Shown: piece by piece, positions 1 to 8,665 of the stretch
Position numbering within the stretch: position 1 is the stretch's first letter
Layout: every line of letters begins with the position of its first letter
NCBI GenBank assembly: GCA_910589185.1
Contig: CAJUSU010000004.1
Span: 24,085-88,084, forward strand
Direction of reading: 5' to 3'
Source of the DNA: an uncultured Clostridia bacterium
Lineage (GTDB): Bacteria; Bacillota; Clostridia; TANB77; CAG-508
Length of the DNA stretch: 64,000 nucleotides
Translations under genes and position numbers: made by a program
Notes under the pieces: model-generated
Database searches by the model: none
What the model was told of the DNA's origin: nothing
Seen by the model: the letters and a program-made list of their open reading frames with translations, nothing else

Positions 1-1353
1 GTGTTATTAGAAATGACACCAGAAGAAGTCATAGAGACAATTGAAAAGTCAGGTTTAAGAGGTAGAGGAGGAGCAGGTTTCCCAACAGGAAAGAAATGGG
101 CTCTTACTAAAGCGGCAACTGGAAAGCAAAAATATGTTGTGTGCAATGCAGATGAAGGGGATCCAGGAGCTTTTATGGATCGAAGCATTTTAGAAGGTGA
201 CCCTCATTCTGTATTAGAAGCAATGATGATAGCAGGATATGCTATTGGAGCAAATCAAGGATACATTTATGTTAGAGCAGAATATCCAATTGCAGTAGAG
301 AGATTTGAGGTGGCAATCAAGCAAGCAAGAGAATATGGAATACTTGGAAAAAATATTTTTGGAAGCGGCTTTGAATTTGATGTAGACATTAGACTAGGTG
401 CAGGAGCGTTTGTCTGTGGAGAAGAAACAGCACTATTAGAGTCAATTGAAGGCAAAAGGGGACAACCAAGAGTAAAACCACCATATCCAGCCAATCAGGG
501 ATTATGGATGAAACCAACTTTAATTAATAATGTAGAAACATATGCCAATGTGACTAGAATTATTTTAAATGGAGCAGAATGGTATAGTAGCATTGGTACA
601 GAGAACTCAAAAGGTACAAAAGTATTTGCATTAGGTGGAAATGTAGTCAATGTTGGATTAGTAGAAGTACCAATGGGAACCACTTTACGCGAAATTGTTT
701 ACGATATTGGTGGTGGAATTCCAAATGGTAGAGATTTCAAAGCTGCACAAACAGGAGGTCCTTCAGGAGGTTGCATTCCAAAAGAGCATTTAGATACTCC
801 GATTGATTATGAGTCATTAAAAGAAATTGGATCTATGATGGGGTCAGGTGGCTTAATTGTTATGGATGACACCAAATGTATGGTGAATTTAGCAAAATTC
901 TATTTAAGTTTCACAGTCGATGAATCTTGCGGTAAATGTACTCCTTGTAGAATTGGAACCAAGAGAATGTTAGAATTATTAGAAAAAATGACAACAGGAG
1001 AAGCACTGCCAGAAGATTTGAATAAATTAGAAGAATTAGCAGTGAATATTCCAAAAACAGCAATTTGTGGATTAGGGCAATCTGCACCAAACCCTGTACT
1101 TTCTACCTTAAAATACTTCCGAGAAGAATATTTAGAACATGTGAAATACAAAGAATGTAAAACAGGAGAGTGTAAAGCTTTAGCAAAGATACAAATAGAC
1201 AGTGAAAAATGTAAAGGATGTGGAATGTGTAAGAGAAACTGCCCAGTAAATGCAATTGAAGGAGAACCAGGAAAAACACACAAGATAGATGAAGCTACTT
1301 GCATCAAGTGTGGAACTTGTATATCTGTTTGTCCATTCCATGCGATCGGATAA
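1..1353 (+). CDS. hydB: NADH-binding subunit of electron-bifurcating [FeFe]-hydrogenase (NuoF-like), 5' partial
   Basis: NuoF/HndC-type flavoprotein that binds NADH and FMN and passes electrons to the hydrogenase subunit in the cytoplasm. The window opens inside the gene: the first visible residues already match the start of the NuoF core, so about 150 N-terminal residues, usually including a thioredoxin-like 2Fe-2S domain, lie upstream and the GTG at base 1 is not the start. Visible motifs are the glycine-rich [13 protein letters not shown] near residue 21, [11 protein letters not shown] near 48, a CGKCTPC iron-sulfur site near 310 with its partner Cys near 356, and two C-terminal 4Fe-4S ferredoxin motifs (residues about 403-448). 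The ferredoxin tail distinguishes hydrogenase-type subunits from Complex I NuoF. hydA lies two genes downstream, which supports the assignment. Confidence 0.93.
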   Translation: MLLEMTPEEVIETIEKSGLRGRGGAGFPTGKKWALTKAATGKQKYVVCNADEGDPGAFMDRSILEGDPHSVLEAMMIAGYAIGANQGYIYVRAEYPIAVERFEVAIKQAREYGILGKNIFGSGFEFDVDIRLGAGAFVCGEETALLESIEGKRGQPRVKPPYPANQGLWMKPTLINNVETYANVTRIILNGAEWYSSIGTENSKGTKVFALGGNVVNVGLVEVPMGTTLREIVYDIGGGIPNGRDFKAAQTGGPSGGCIPKEHLDTPIDYESLKEIGSMMGSGGLIVMDDTKCMVNLAKFYLSFTVDESCGKCTPCRIGTKRMLELLEKMTTGEALPEDLNKLEELAVNIPKTAICGLGQSAPNPVLSTLKYFREEYLEHVKYKECKTGECKALAKIQIDSEKCKGCGMCKRNCPVNAIEGEPGKTHKIDEATCIKCGTCISVCPFHAIG

Positions 1354-1376
1354 GTAGAAAATTAGTAGGAGAAATT

Positions 1377-2690
1377 ATGATACAAATAAATCCAAAAGAT
1401 ATTGAACTATTTTCAGAGCAATATCATAAAGATGTGAAAAATCAAGAAATAGAAAAAGCAATTACTCAAAAAGGATTAGAAAAAGCGTGTCTAAATCAAA
1501 AGATAATAGAAGAAAATGAGTTTTCTTTTAATTTAGAACTATCAGAAACCAAGAGATATGATCAAAAAGAAAGTTTAAGATGTTGGATTTTGGCAGGAAT
1601 CAATATGATAAAAAGAAATATGGCACAAAATCTTAATATCAATGATTTAGAACTTGAGCTTTCAGACAATTATATTGCCTTTTTTGATAAATTAGAAAAG
1701 TCAAATGATGTATATGAAAAAGCAATTCAGGCTAAAACGGAGGATATAGGGAAATTTACTAAGAGATTAGAAAATTGTGTAACAGAATGTGGAAACTATA
1801 TGACTTTCCTTACTATTTTAGAGAAATATGGCATCATACCGCAAAATGCTATGAAGCAAGCAGTAGAAAGTAGAAATGCTGATAAAATAACGTTACTATA
1901 CAGAGAAAAAGTAAAAAAGGATATTTTTGAATTATTTCAAGAGAAAAAAGTGAAAAGTAAAAAAGAATTAAGAGAAAAAAAGAAGCAGTATTTACAGGAA
2001 AACTATATTTTCTTAGCTAAAATTTTAGGAGAACCACCAACTAAATTTCAATATGTCTATGAGAATAAAGAAGGAAAAAAGGTTATACTAAAAAATATGA
2101 CACCATTAGAGTTCAAAGAGCAATTTTTAAGTATGAAAATGCAAGATTATATCTACCTAGAAAATTGTAAAGGGTGGGAATATGAGCAGAAAAGGATAGA
2201 TACCACAGTAGAAAATGTATATAAAAAAAGTAGTGTAAAACTGATTAATATGCCAATAGAAGAACTAAAAAGAGCAACGATTGAACAACTAAAAGACGGA
2301 GTACCTGTCTACATGGGAATTAACATGTTAAGGGATAGAAAGTTAGATAGTGGTGTATTAGATACTAGACTTTACGATTATGATGAAATGTTAGGAAGAA
2401 AAAGAATGACGAAATATGAAGGAATCAAAATGAAAGAAAGGACATTACATCATTGGATGACTATAACAGGAGTATACTTAGAAGACGGAAAAGCAAAAAG
2501 GTGGAAAGTGGAAAATAGCTATGGAGAAAAAGAAGGAATTAATGGCTATTTAGTAATGAATGATAACTATTTTGAAGAATATGTTATGCAAGTAGTAGTC
2601 AACAAGAAATATTTAAAACCAAAGCAATTAGAACTAATCGAAAGAAAGGAAGAACATAGTTTGCAATACTACATCAAAGAAACTACATAA
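1377..2690 (+). CDS. pepC: Aminopeptidase C / bleomycin hydrolase family cysteine peptidase
   Basis: Papain-like (C1B) cytoplasmic aminopeptidase of 437 aa, normal for the family. The catalytic Cys lies in QKESLRCW (about residue 69), the His in LHHWMTITGV (about 358) and the Asn in KVENSYGE (about 379), so the triad is complete. The family usually has QxxSGRCW; here Gly is Leu. The reading frame is open further upstream and overlaps hydB, but the ATG at 1377 is preceded by AGTAGGAG and gives the expected family N-terminus. It lies 23 bp after hydB and before the acetyltransferase and hydA, so it is probably co-transcribed with the hydrogenase. It has no obvious role in hydrogen metabolism. 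Confidence 0.85.
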   Translation: MIQINPKDIELFSEQYHKDVKNQEIEKAITQKGLEKACLNQKIIEENEFSFNLELSETKRYDQKESLRCWILAGINMIKRNMAQNLNINDLELELSDNYIAFFDKLEKSNDVYEKAIQAKTEDIGKFTKRLENCVTECGNYMTFLTILEKYGIIPQNAMKQAVESRNADKITLLYREKVKKDIFELFQEKKVKSKKELREKKKQYLQENYIFLAKILGEPPTKFQYVYENKEGKKVILKNMTPLEFKEQFLSMKMQDYIYLENCKGWEYEQKRIDTTVENVYKKSSVKLINMPIEELKRATIEQLKDGVPVYMGINMLRDRKLDSGVLDTRLYDYDEMLGRKRMTKYEGIKMKERTLHHWMTITGVYLEDGKAKRWKVENSYGEKEGINGYLVMNDNYFEEYVMQVVVNKKYLKPKQLELIERKEEHSLQYYIKETT

Positions 2691-2713
2691 TAGAAAAGAA
2701 TAGGAGAGAAAAG

Positions 2714-3286
2714 ATGAAATATTTTAAAAAATTAGTAGGAGATAGAATTTATTTATCACCAAGAAATAGCCAAGATGTAGAGTTATTTACCAAATGGCTC
2801 AATGATTTTCAAGTAACAGATTATACAGGAAGAAGCGGAAGCATTGTAACTCTAGAAGGAGAAAGGCAATATTTGGAACAAACAGCAAGCGAAGAAAATA
2901 GATACTTTGTAATTGTTACATTAGACAAAGACGAGATGATAGGAACTGTTAGTCTAGAAAGAATCAATTATGTCAATAGAAGTGCGACATTAGGTGTATT
3001 TATTGGAGAGGAAGCATATCGAAATGGAGGATATGGAACAGAAGCAATTAACCTAATTTTAGATTATGGTTTTAACTATCTAAACCTAAACTCTATTCAA
3101 CTAGATGTATATGCTTTTAATGAAAGAGCGATTGCTTGTTACAAAAAATGTGGTTTTCAAGAAGCTGGTAAAAGAAGACAGGCTACTTTTGTAAATGGAA
3201 ACTATTATGATATTGTGCAAATGGATATTTTAAAAGAAGAATTTGAACAAGCAGGAAAAGAATATATACGTAATAAAAATGTATAA
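2714..3286 (+). CDS. GNAT-family N-acetyltransferase (RimJ/RimL-like)
   Basis: A 190-aa acetyltransferase of the RimJ/RimL/SpeG-like branch, using acetyl-CoA. The N-terminus (residues 1-35) has the typical 'R-x-YLSPRNSQDVE' opening, and the acetyl-CoA loop is around EEAYRNGGYGTEAI (about 98-111). The C-terminal part ends with the CYKKCGFQEAGKRR pattern common to this branch (about 138-151). The acceptor cannot be told from sequence. It follows pepC by 23 bp with a GGAGAG ribosome-binding site and precedes hydA by 20 bp, so it sits inside the apparent hydrogenase operon. Confidence 0.85.
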   Translation: MKYFKKLVGDRIYLSPRNSQDVELFTKWLNDFQVTDYTGRSGSIVTLEGERQYLEQTASEENRYFVIVTLDKDEMIGTVSLERINYVNRSATLGVFIGEEAYRNGGYGTEAINLILDYGFNYLNLNSIQLDVYAFNERAIACYKKCGFQEAGKRRQATFVNGNYYDIVQMDILKEEFEQAGKEYIRNKNV

Positions 3287-3306
3287 AGAAGAAAGGAAGA
3301 GGTATT

Positions 3307-5061
3307 ATGGCAGAATTACCAAAAGTACACTTAACCATTGATAATAAAGAAGTAGAAGTTCCAAAAGGAACAACAATTTTACAAGCGGCAAGACAAGCTA
3401 ATATTGATATTCCTACACTTTGTTATTTAAAAGAAATTAACGCTATTGGTGATTGCAGAATGTGTATCACAGAAGTGGAAGGAAGAAAAGGATTTGCCAC
3501 TTCTTGTATTCAGCAAGTAGAAGAAGGCATGGTAGTACATACTCATTCACCAGCAGTAATTGAAGCAAGGAAAATGATATTAGATTTAATTTTATCTAAC
3601 CATCATCGTGATTGCCTAACTTGCAGTCGAAATGGAAATTGCGAATTGCAAGCATTAGCAATGAAATTCAATGTACAAAGTGTACGTTATGAAGGGGCTA
3701 AGAATGAACACAAAATAGACGATAGTTCACCATCTATTGTACGTGATTTCAATAAATGTATTTTATGTAGAAGATGTGTATCAGCTTGTAAAAAAGTACA
3801 AAAGGTCGGTGCTATTGATGCGGTAAATAGAGGCTTTACCTCTTGTATTTCAACAGTAGGAGACCATAGTCTAAATGATGTGAACTGTACTTTTTGTGGT
3901 CAATGTATTCAAGCATGCCCAACAGGAGCCTTACATGAAAAAGATTCCACTGAAGTAGTATGGGAAAAATTAAGAGACCCAGAAAGCTATGTCATTGTGC
4001 AAACAGCACCAGCAGTAAGGGTAGCTTTAGGAGAAGAATTTGGTATGCCAATTGGCACCAATGTAACTGGAAAAATGGTAGCAGCCCTTCAAAGATTAGG
4101 TTTTGACAAAGTATTTGATACCAATACTGGTGCAGATTTTACCATTATGGAAGAAGGAACAGAATTTATCAAACGCTTGCAAGAAAATGACCACCTTCCA
4201 ATGATAACTTCTTGCAGTCCAGGATGGGTAAGGTATATTGAAATGAATTATCCAGAAAACTTACCACACTTATCTAGCTGTAAATCTCCACATGAAATGT
4301 TTGGAGCACTTTTGAAAACATATTATGCTACAAAACAAAAAATCAATCCAGAAAAAATCTTTGTTGTTTCAGTCATGCCCTGCATTGCTAAAAAGTTTGA
4401 AAGACAAAGAGAAGAAATGAAAGACAATGGGCTATATGATGTAGATGCAGTACTAACAACTAGAGAACTTGCCAGAATGATAAAACAAGCTAACATTGAA
4501 TTTGTGGAATTAGAAGACGAAGCTTTTGATGACCCAATGGGAGAAGCAACAGGAGCAGCAGCTATTTTTGGTGTAACAGGTGGCGTAATGGAGGCGGCTT
4601 TAAGAAGTGTATCGGAAATTGTAACAGGAAAGCCATTAGAGAAAATTGAATTTGAAGAAGTAAGAGGACAAAAAGGGATTAAAAGGGCAACAATTAAAAT
4701 TGGGGACCAAGAAGTAAAAGCAGTTGTAGCAAGTGGATTAGGTAATGCACAAACGATTATGGAAGAAATTAAAGCAGGAAAAGCAGACTATCAATTTGTA
4801 GAAATTATGGCTTGCCCAGGCGGATGCATTATGGGTGGAGGACAACCGATTAAGAGTAGCAAAATTAGAGAAACAGTGAATGTTGCTAAAAAGCGCTCAG
4901 AAGCAATGTATAGTATTGATGAAAGAAGTACGATAAGACTTTCTCATAAAAATCCAGTACTACAAAAAATCTACAAGGAATTCTTAGGAGAGCCGGGTGG
5001 ACACCTAGCACATGAACTATTACATACACATTATGAAAAAAGGGAGAAATATAGGATTTAA
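3307..5061 (+). CDS. hydA: [FeFe]-hydrogenase catalytic subunit, NAD-dependent/bifurcating type
   Basis: A 584-aa hydrogenase large subunit that produces or oxidises H2 with HydB as partner. Domains in order: N-terminal 2Fe-2S plant-type ferredoxin (Cys in TLCYL, GDCRMC, TSC; residues about 37-70), a His-Cys3 4Fe-4S site (NHHRDCLTCSRNGNC, about 98-112), two 4Fe-4S motifs (CILCRRCVSAC and CTFCGQCIQAC, about 150-205), then the H-cluster domain. The three H-cluster signatures are present: TSCSPGW (about 300), MPCIAKKFE (about 356) and MACPGGCIMGGGQP (about 500). The second Cys of the classic TSCCP is Ser, as in HndD-type enzymes. A short C-terminal small-subunit-like domain follows. Confidence 0.96.
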   Translation: MAELPKVHLTIDNKEVEVPKGTTILQAARQANIDIPTLCYLKEINAIGDCRMCITEVEGRKGFATSCIQQVEEGMVVHTHSPAVIEARKMILDLILSNHHRDCLTCSRNGNCELQALAMKFNVQSVRYEGAKNEHKIDDSSPSIVRDFNKCILCRRCVSACKKVQKVGAIDAVNRGFTSCISTVGDHSLNDVNCTFCGQCIQACPTGALHEKDSTEVVWEKLRDPESYVIVQTAPAVRVALGEEFGMPIGTNVTGKMVAALQRLGFDKVFDTNTGADFTIMEEGTEFIKRLQENDHLPMITSCSPGWVRYIEMNYPENLPHLSSCKSPHEMFGALLKTYYATKQKINPEKIFVVSVMPCIAKKFERQREEMKDNGLYDVDAVLTTRELARMIKQANIEFVELEDEAFDDPMGEATGAAAIFGVTGGVMEAALRSVSEIVTGKPLEKIEFEEVRGQKGIKRATIKIGDQEVKAVVASGLGNAQTIMEEIKAGKADYQFVEIMACPGGCIMGGGQPIKSSKIRETVNVAKKRSEAMYSIDERSTIRLSHKNPVLQKIYKEFLGEPGGHLAHELLHTHYEKREKYRI

Positions 5062-5081
5062 AACTAGGAAGGGAGTTTCGT

Positions 5082-5987
5082 ATGGAAAATTTTAAATCAG
5101 GTTTTGTTTCTATTGTAGGAAGAACCAATGTAGGAAAATCTAGTATCTTAAATGATATGGTAGGGCAAAAAGTAGCTAGCGTAGCTAATAAGCCACAAAC
5201 GACAAGAACAGCCATCAAAGCAATTGTCAATCGTGAACACTCTCAAATCATTTTCACAGATACACCAGGAATTCATAAGCCAAAATCGAAATTGGGTGAT
5301 ACTATGGTGGAAACAGCATGGGGAAGTATTCCTGATAGTGATGTAGTACTATTTGTTGTAGAAGCTACCTCTGACGGAATAGGCAAAGGTGACCAAATGA
5401 TTTTAGACAAAATTAAGGAAGCTAAAGCCCAAACCATTTTGGTAATTAATAAAATCGATTTGGTAAGCAAAGAGCAAATTTTTAAGATGATTGAAGCTTT
5501 TAAAGATGAGTACCATTTCAAAGCGATTATTCCAATTTCTGCCTTAAAAGAATCTGATGTAGAAGTGATTTTAGAAGAAATTGAGAAGAACTTAAAAGAA
5601 GGTCCTGCATATTATGATATAGAGGAATATACAGATCAAACTTTAAGAGATTTAGCATCAGAAACCATACGAGAAAAAGCACTAAAACTATTGAAAGATG
5701 AAGTACCACATGGTATATTAATTGAAATAGAGAAAATGAAAAAAGGTAAAACAAGGGAAGAAAAGCCAATATTTAATATTGAGGCAACTATCTATTGCTT
5801 AAGAGAGTCACACAAAGGAATTATCATTGGCAAAGGTGGGGCTATGCTGAAAAAAATTGGAACATATGCGAGAGAAGATTTAGAAAAAATGCTAGAAACA
5901 CAAGTGAATTTGAAATTGTGGGTAAAAGTAAGGGAAGATTGGATTAATGATGAGCGTTTTGTAAAACAGTTTAAAAATGCAGATTGA
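5082..5987 (+). CDS. era: GTPase Era
   Basis: A 301-aa ribosome-assembly GTPase that binds the 3' end of 16S rRNA. G1 is GRTNVGKSS (residues 13-21), G3 is DTPGIHKP (about 64-71), G4 is NKID (about 122), and the C-terminal KH domain carries IIIGKGGAMLKKIG (about 246-259). Length is normal for the family. The ribosome-binding site is AAGGGAG upstream of ATG 5082, 20 bp after hydA. Followed by yqzL and recO, the usual Firmicutes order. Confidence 0.96.
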   Translation: MENFKSGFVSIVGRTNVGKSSILNDMVGQKVASVANKPQTTRTAIKAIVNREHSQIIFTDTPGIHKPKSKLGDTMVETAWGSIPDSDVVLFVVEATSDGIGKGDQMILDKIKEAKAQTILVINKIDLVSKEQIFKMIEAFKDEYHFKAIIPISALKESDVEVILEEIEKNLKEGPAYYDIEEYTDQTLRDLASETIREKALKLLKDEVPHGILIEIEKMKKGKTREEKPIFNIEATIYCLRESHKGIIIGKGGAMLKKIGTYAREDLEKMLETQVNLKLWVKVREDWINDERFVKQFKNAD

Positions 5988-6075
5988 AAAAATTTCCAAT
6001 CCTAAAACAGAATAAAAAATGGAAAAAAGACCATCATAAATACAGAAGCATAAATAAAGAGGAGTTGAGGCACAT

Positions 6076-6237
6076 ATGATACAAAAACAGATGAAAGACC
6101 TAGCATGGAATACATTTAAACAAACTGGAGACATCAATACTTTTATGGAATTATTGCAAGTAGAAAATATGCAAAAAAATGGAATGTTTGAACCACAAGA
6201 AAATGCACAAGGAATTGAAAAACAAATTAAGGACTAA
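6076..6237 (+). CDS. yqzL: YqzL-family small protein
   Basis: A 53-aa ORF with a GAGGAG-like ribosome-binding site and ATG at 6076. It contains LAWNTFKQTGDINTFMELL, which resembles the WxxFxxTGxIxxY/F core of YqzL, a small protein typically encoded between era and recO in Firmicutes. The position here is exactly that. Function is unknown in the family. The tail after residue 30 is longer than in the typical member. The assignment rests on the short core plus synteny. Confidence 0.75.
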   Translation: MIQKQMKDLAWNTFKQTGDINTFMELLQVENMQKNGMFEPQENAQGIEKQIKD

Positions 6238-6254
6238 AATAGAGGACTAACAAT

Positions 6255-6980
6255 ATGGGAATTATCAAAACAAAAGGAATTATTCTTTCAGAAAGTAATA
6301 TGAATGATTTTGACAAGATGTTAACAATACTTACTCCCAATGGGAAAATAGGGTGTGCTGCAAAAGGGGCTAGAAAACCAAAAAGCCTCTTAATGGCAGG
6401 CACTCAATTTTTGTGTTTTGGTGAATATATGCTTTATCAAGGGACAAGCAGTTATCACATCAATTCTTGTGACACGATTGAACTTTTTTATCCTATTCGA
6501 ACAGATTTAGATAAATTAAAATATGCAGTGCATGTTACTAAAATTATTAATGATGTAACAGATGAAAACCAAAATACATATCGCATTTTACAACTCTTTT
6601 TAAATACTTTATACATGATATCAGAAACAGATAAAGATTTAGACTTTATCCTTTCTGTATTTAAGCTAAGACTACTATGCTTATTAGGCTTTACCCCGCA
6701 AATCAAAACTTGTACAACTTGCAAAGCACAAGAAAATATCACGCATTTTAGTATTAGAGACAATGGTTTTAAATGTGAAGCTTGTAGCAAGGTAGATAAG
6801 GGTGCAATTAGAATATCAGATTCTACGAAAACGGCTATGCAATACATTATATTAGCAGACCCTAAAAAAATATTCTCTTTCCAAATTTCAGAGGAAAACT
6901 TGCAAGAGTTAAATTTAGTGAGTAGTTTATATTTTAATGAGAAGTTAGAGAAGGAATATAAGGTGGAGAACTTATTTTGA
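6255..6980 (+). CDS. recO: DNA repair protein RecO
   Basis: A 241-aa recombination mediator that helps RecF/RecR load RecA onto SSB-coated DNA. It has the N-terminal OB-fold opening (IIKTKGIILSESNMNDFDKM, residues 3-22), the helical core, and a C4 zinc site (CTTCKA near residue 153, CEAC near 174). The length is normal. The start is ATG 6255 after GAGGAC, 17 bp from the yqzL stop. Confidence 0.93.
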   Translation: MGIIKTKGIILSESNMNDFDKMLTILTPNGKIGCAAKGARKPKSLLMAGTQFLCFGEYMLYQGTSSYHINSCDTIELFYPIRTDLDKLKYAVHVTKIINDVTDENQNTYRILQLFLNTLYMISETDKDLDFILSVFKLRLLCLLGFTPQIKTCTTCKAQENITHFSIRDNGFKCEACSKVDKGAIRISDSTKTAMQYIILADPKKIFSFQISEENLQELNLVSSLYFNEKLEKEYKVENLF

Positions 6981-7096
6981 AATTAAAATTCAAATGAAAA
7001 CATGTATGAAGAATATCCAAAACTATAAAGAAAGAAGACTAAATATTAAGAAATGTTTAAGCTTGTATTTCTTAGGGAGATAGAGGATTAAAAAGA

Positions 7097-7125
7097 TTGA
7101 CATAAAAAATATAATATGATATATT
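7097..7125 (+). promoter_or_regulatory. SigA-type promoter for the glycosyltransferase gene
   Basis: TTGACA (7097-7102), 17-bp spacer, TATATT (7120-7125), with TG one base upstream of the -10 (extended -10). A second TATAAT overlaps at 7125-7130. It lies in the 194-bp gap after recO, about 50 bp before the next start codon; I see no gene in the rest of that gap. Confidence 0.7.
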
Positions 7126-7174
7126 ATAATCACTTTATATTTAGAAATTGAAAAATTAAATATAGGAGATATTT

Positions 7175-8017
7175 ATGGGAACAAGGTTTAGTGTTATTAT
7201 ACCATCATATAATACAGGAAGTTATATTAGCTCATGTATTAATAGTGTATTGTCACAAACATTTAAAGATTATGAAATCATAGTAGTAGATGATTGTTCA
7301 TCTGATAATGGATTAACAGAAAGTGTTTTAAATACTTTTTCAGATATAAAAGTATTTCATACAGAGAAGAATTCTGGACCAGGCAGTGCTAGAAACATAG
7401 GAATTGCTAATGCTAGTGGAGAATATATTTTATTTTTGGACTCAGATGATACTTTTTCCTCAAATGATGTTTTAGAGAAGTTAAATAATACAATTGGTAA
7501 AGACTCACCAGATATTATATATATGGGATTCCAGTTTATTGGTGAAGAATTTTTGTTTATACCAAATGAAGCAAATTCAACCAAAAAGTTCAGACTTAGT
7601 GAAAACAAATTTATCAATGTTTGGAGTATTTGCTGGAGTACAAGATTGATTAAAGAAAATGAGATTCATTTTCAGGATAATTGCTATTCGTATGAAGATG
7701 TTGCTTTTGCATTTTGGGGAATTTCTTTAGCGAAAGATTATAAAATAGCAGATTATGTTACATACTATTATACACGTAACAGAGAAGATAGTTCTTCTAG
7801 TAGATTTACGAATTATGAGAAACATTTTAAGCAAAGTAGAGAAACTGTAAATTGCATTGAAACTCTTTTAAAATTAAAGGATAAAATAAATCCGAATGAT
7901 AAAGCATATTTACTAAAAAGAATTGAAGAACAAAAATCTAGATTGTTAGTTAGAATAGATAGAGGACTAAAGGAATTATTAGAAGAAATGGAAATGGAAA
8001 TTGACAATAAAAGATGA
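7175..8017 (+). CDS. Family 2 glycosyltransferase
   Basis: A 280-aa GT-A fold inverting glycosyltransferase. The nucleotide-sugar binding part opens with SVIIPSYNTGSYISSCINS and EIIVVDDCSSDN (residues 6-48), and the metal-binding DSDD lies near 90 (LFLDSDDTF). The C-terminal third is helical and lysine/glutamate-rich with no membrane segment, so it is probably a soluble or peripheral enzyme acting on an envelope or cell-surface acceptor. Donor and acceptor are not predictable. The start is ATG 7175 after AGGAGA. The gene's 3' end contains the promoter of the next gene. Confidence 0.88.
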   Translation: MGTRFSVIIPSYNTGSYISSCINSVLSQTFKDYEIIVVDDCSSDNGLTESVLNTFSDIKVFHTEKNSGPGSARNIGIANASGEYILFLDSDDTFSSNDVLEKLNNTIGKDSPDIIYMGFQFIGEEFLFIPNEANSTKKFRLSENKFINVWSICWSTRLIKENEIHFQDNCYSYEDVAFAFWGISLAKDYKIADYVTYYYTRNREDSSSSRFTNYEKHFKQSRETVNCIETLLKLKDKINPNDKAYLLKRIEEQKSRLLVRIDRGLKELLEEMEMEIDNKR

Positions 8018-8029
8018 ATATGATATAAT
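8001..8029 (+). promoter_or_regulatory. Consensus SigA promoter embedded in the end of the glycosyltransferase gene
   Basis: TTGACA (8001-8006), exactly 17 bp, TATAAT (8024-8029) with an extended TGA upstream. This perfect match lies across the stop codon of the upstream gene and about 20 bp before the phosphatase start codon. It also explains why the in-frame TTG at 8001 is not a start: that TTG is the -35 element. Confidence 0.85.
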
Positions 8030-8048
8030 CGCTCGGAGAGGGAAAACG

Positions 8049-8597
8049 ATGGAAATATATGTAGTAAGACATGGACAAACAGATTGGAATGTTAAAAATG
8101 TTTTTCAAGGACATATAGATACGGAACTAAATGAAATTGGAATACAACAAGCAAAGCAAACAGCTACTAAGTTTCAAAAAATAAAACCAGATGTAATACT
8201 AGTATCTCCATTAAAAAGAGCTATACAAACAGCCGAGTATATTAGCGAAGTTACAGGAGTAGAATTTTCCATAGAGCCTTGCTTAATAGAAAGATATTTT
8301 GGTGAGATGGAAGGAAAAGCTAATAGACCAGACTGGAATATCCAAATGATGCTAGACTATCAAAAAAATTATGATAAAGAACATATAGAGCCGATTCGAG
8401 AATTATTTAAAAGAATTTACAAGTTTTTAGATAAGATTACGAAAAAATATAAAGATAAGATAATAGTATTAGTTACTCATGGGGCAGTTTCGCAGCCAAT
8501 CGAATGCTACTTTAACGGAGAACCTGAAATCTTAGATTTTGAACATTTATTACCACTTACGTTAAAAAACTGTGAGGTACGTAAATATGTACTATAA
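8049..8597 (+). CDS. Histidine phosphatase family protein (phosphoglycerate mutase-like; possible GpgP)
   Basis: A 182-aa member of the histidine phosphatase superfamily. The phosphoacceptor motif is VVRHGQTDWN (residues 4-13), the second Arg is in SPLKRAIQTAEYI (about 56-68), the acid residue is in ERYFGEMEGK (about 80), and the second His is in VTHGA (about 142). The start is ATG 8049 behind GGAGAGGG. General substrates of the family are phosphosugars and phosphoglycerates. The next gene resembles glucosyl-3-phosphoglycerate synthase, so dephosphorylation of glucosyl-3-phosphoglycerate is a reasonable inferred role. Confidence 0.85.
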   Translation: MEIYVVRHGQTDWNVKNVFQGHIDTELNEIGIQQAKQTATKFQKIKPDVILVSPLKRAIQTAEYISEVTGVEFSIEPCLIERYFGEMEGKANRPDWNIQMMLDYQKNYDKEHIEPIRELFKRIYKFLDKITKKYKDKIIVLVTHGAVSQPIECYFNGEPEILDFEHLLPLTLKNCEVRKYVL

Positions 8598-8599
8598 AA

Positions 8600-8623
8600 T
8601 GTTTCATTTCTGTAAATGAAACA
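8600..8623. repeat. 10-bp perfect hairpin between phosphatase and GpgS-like gene
   Basis: TGTTTCATTT (8600-8609) pairs with AAATGAAACA (8614-8623) around a CTGT loop. There is no U-tract on the plus strand, so it is not a clear terminator. It may be an mRNA processing or stability element or an operator. Confidence 0.45.
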
Positions 8624-8665
8624 AAGTAAAAGGAAAATATAGAAGGCATAAAAAGGAGATTAAAT

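Noticed and set aside
900..1307. 135-aa minus-strand frame over hydB, and similar frames over pilB, cadA and ftsA
   Set aside because: They are antisense shadows of well-supported genes, without ribosome-binding sites.
8001..8048. TTG at 8001 as start of the phosphatase gene
   Set aside because: This TTG is the -35 of a perfect promoter; ATG 8049 has a GGAGAGGG site and yields the family N-terminus.
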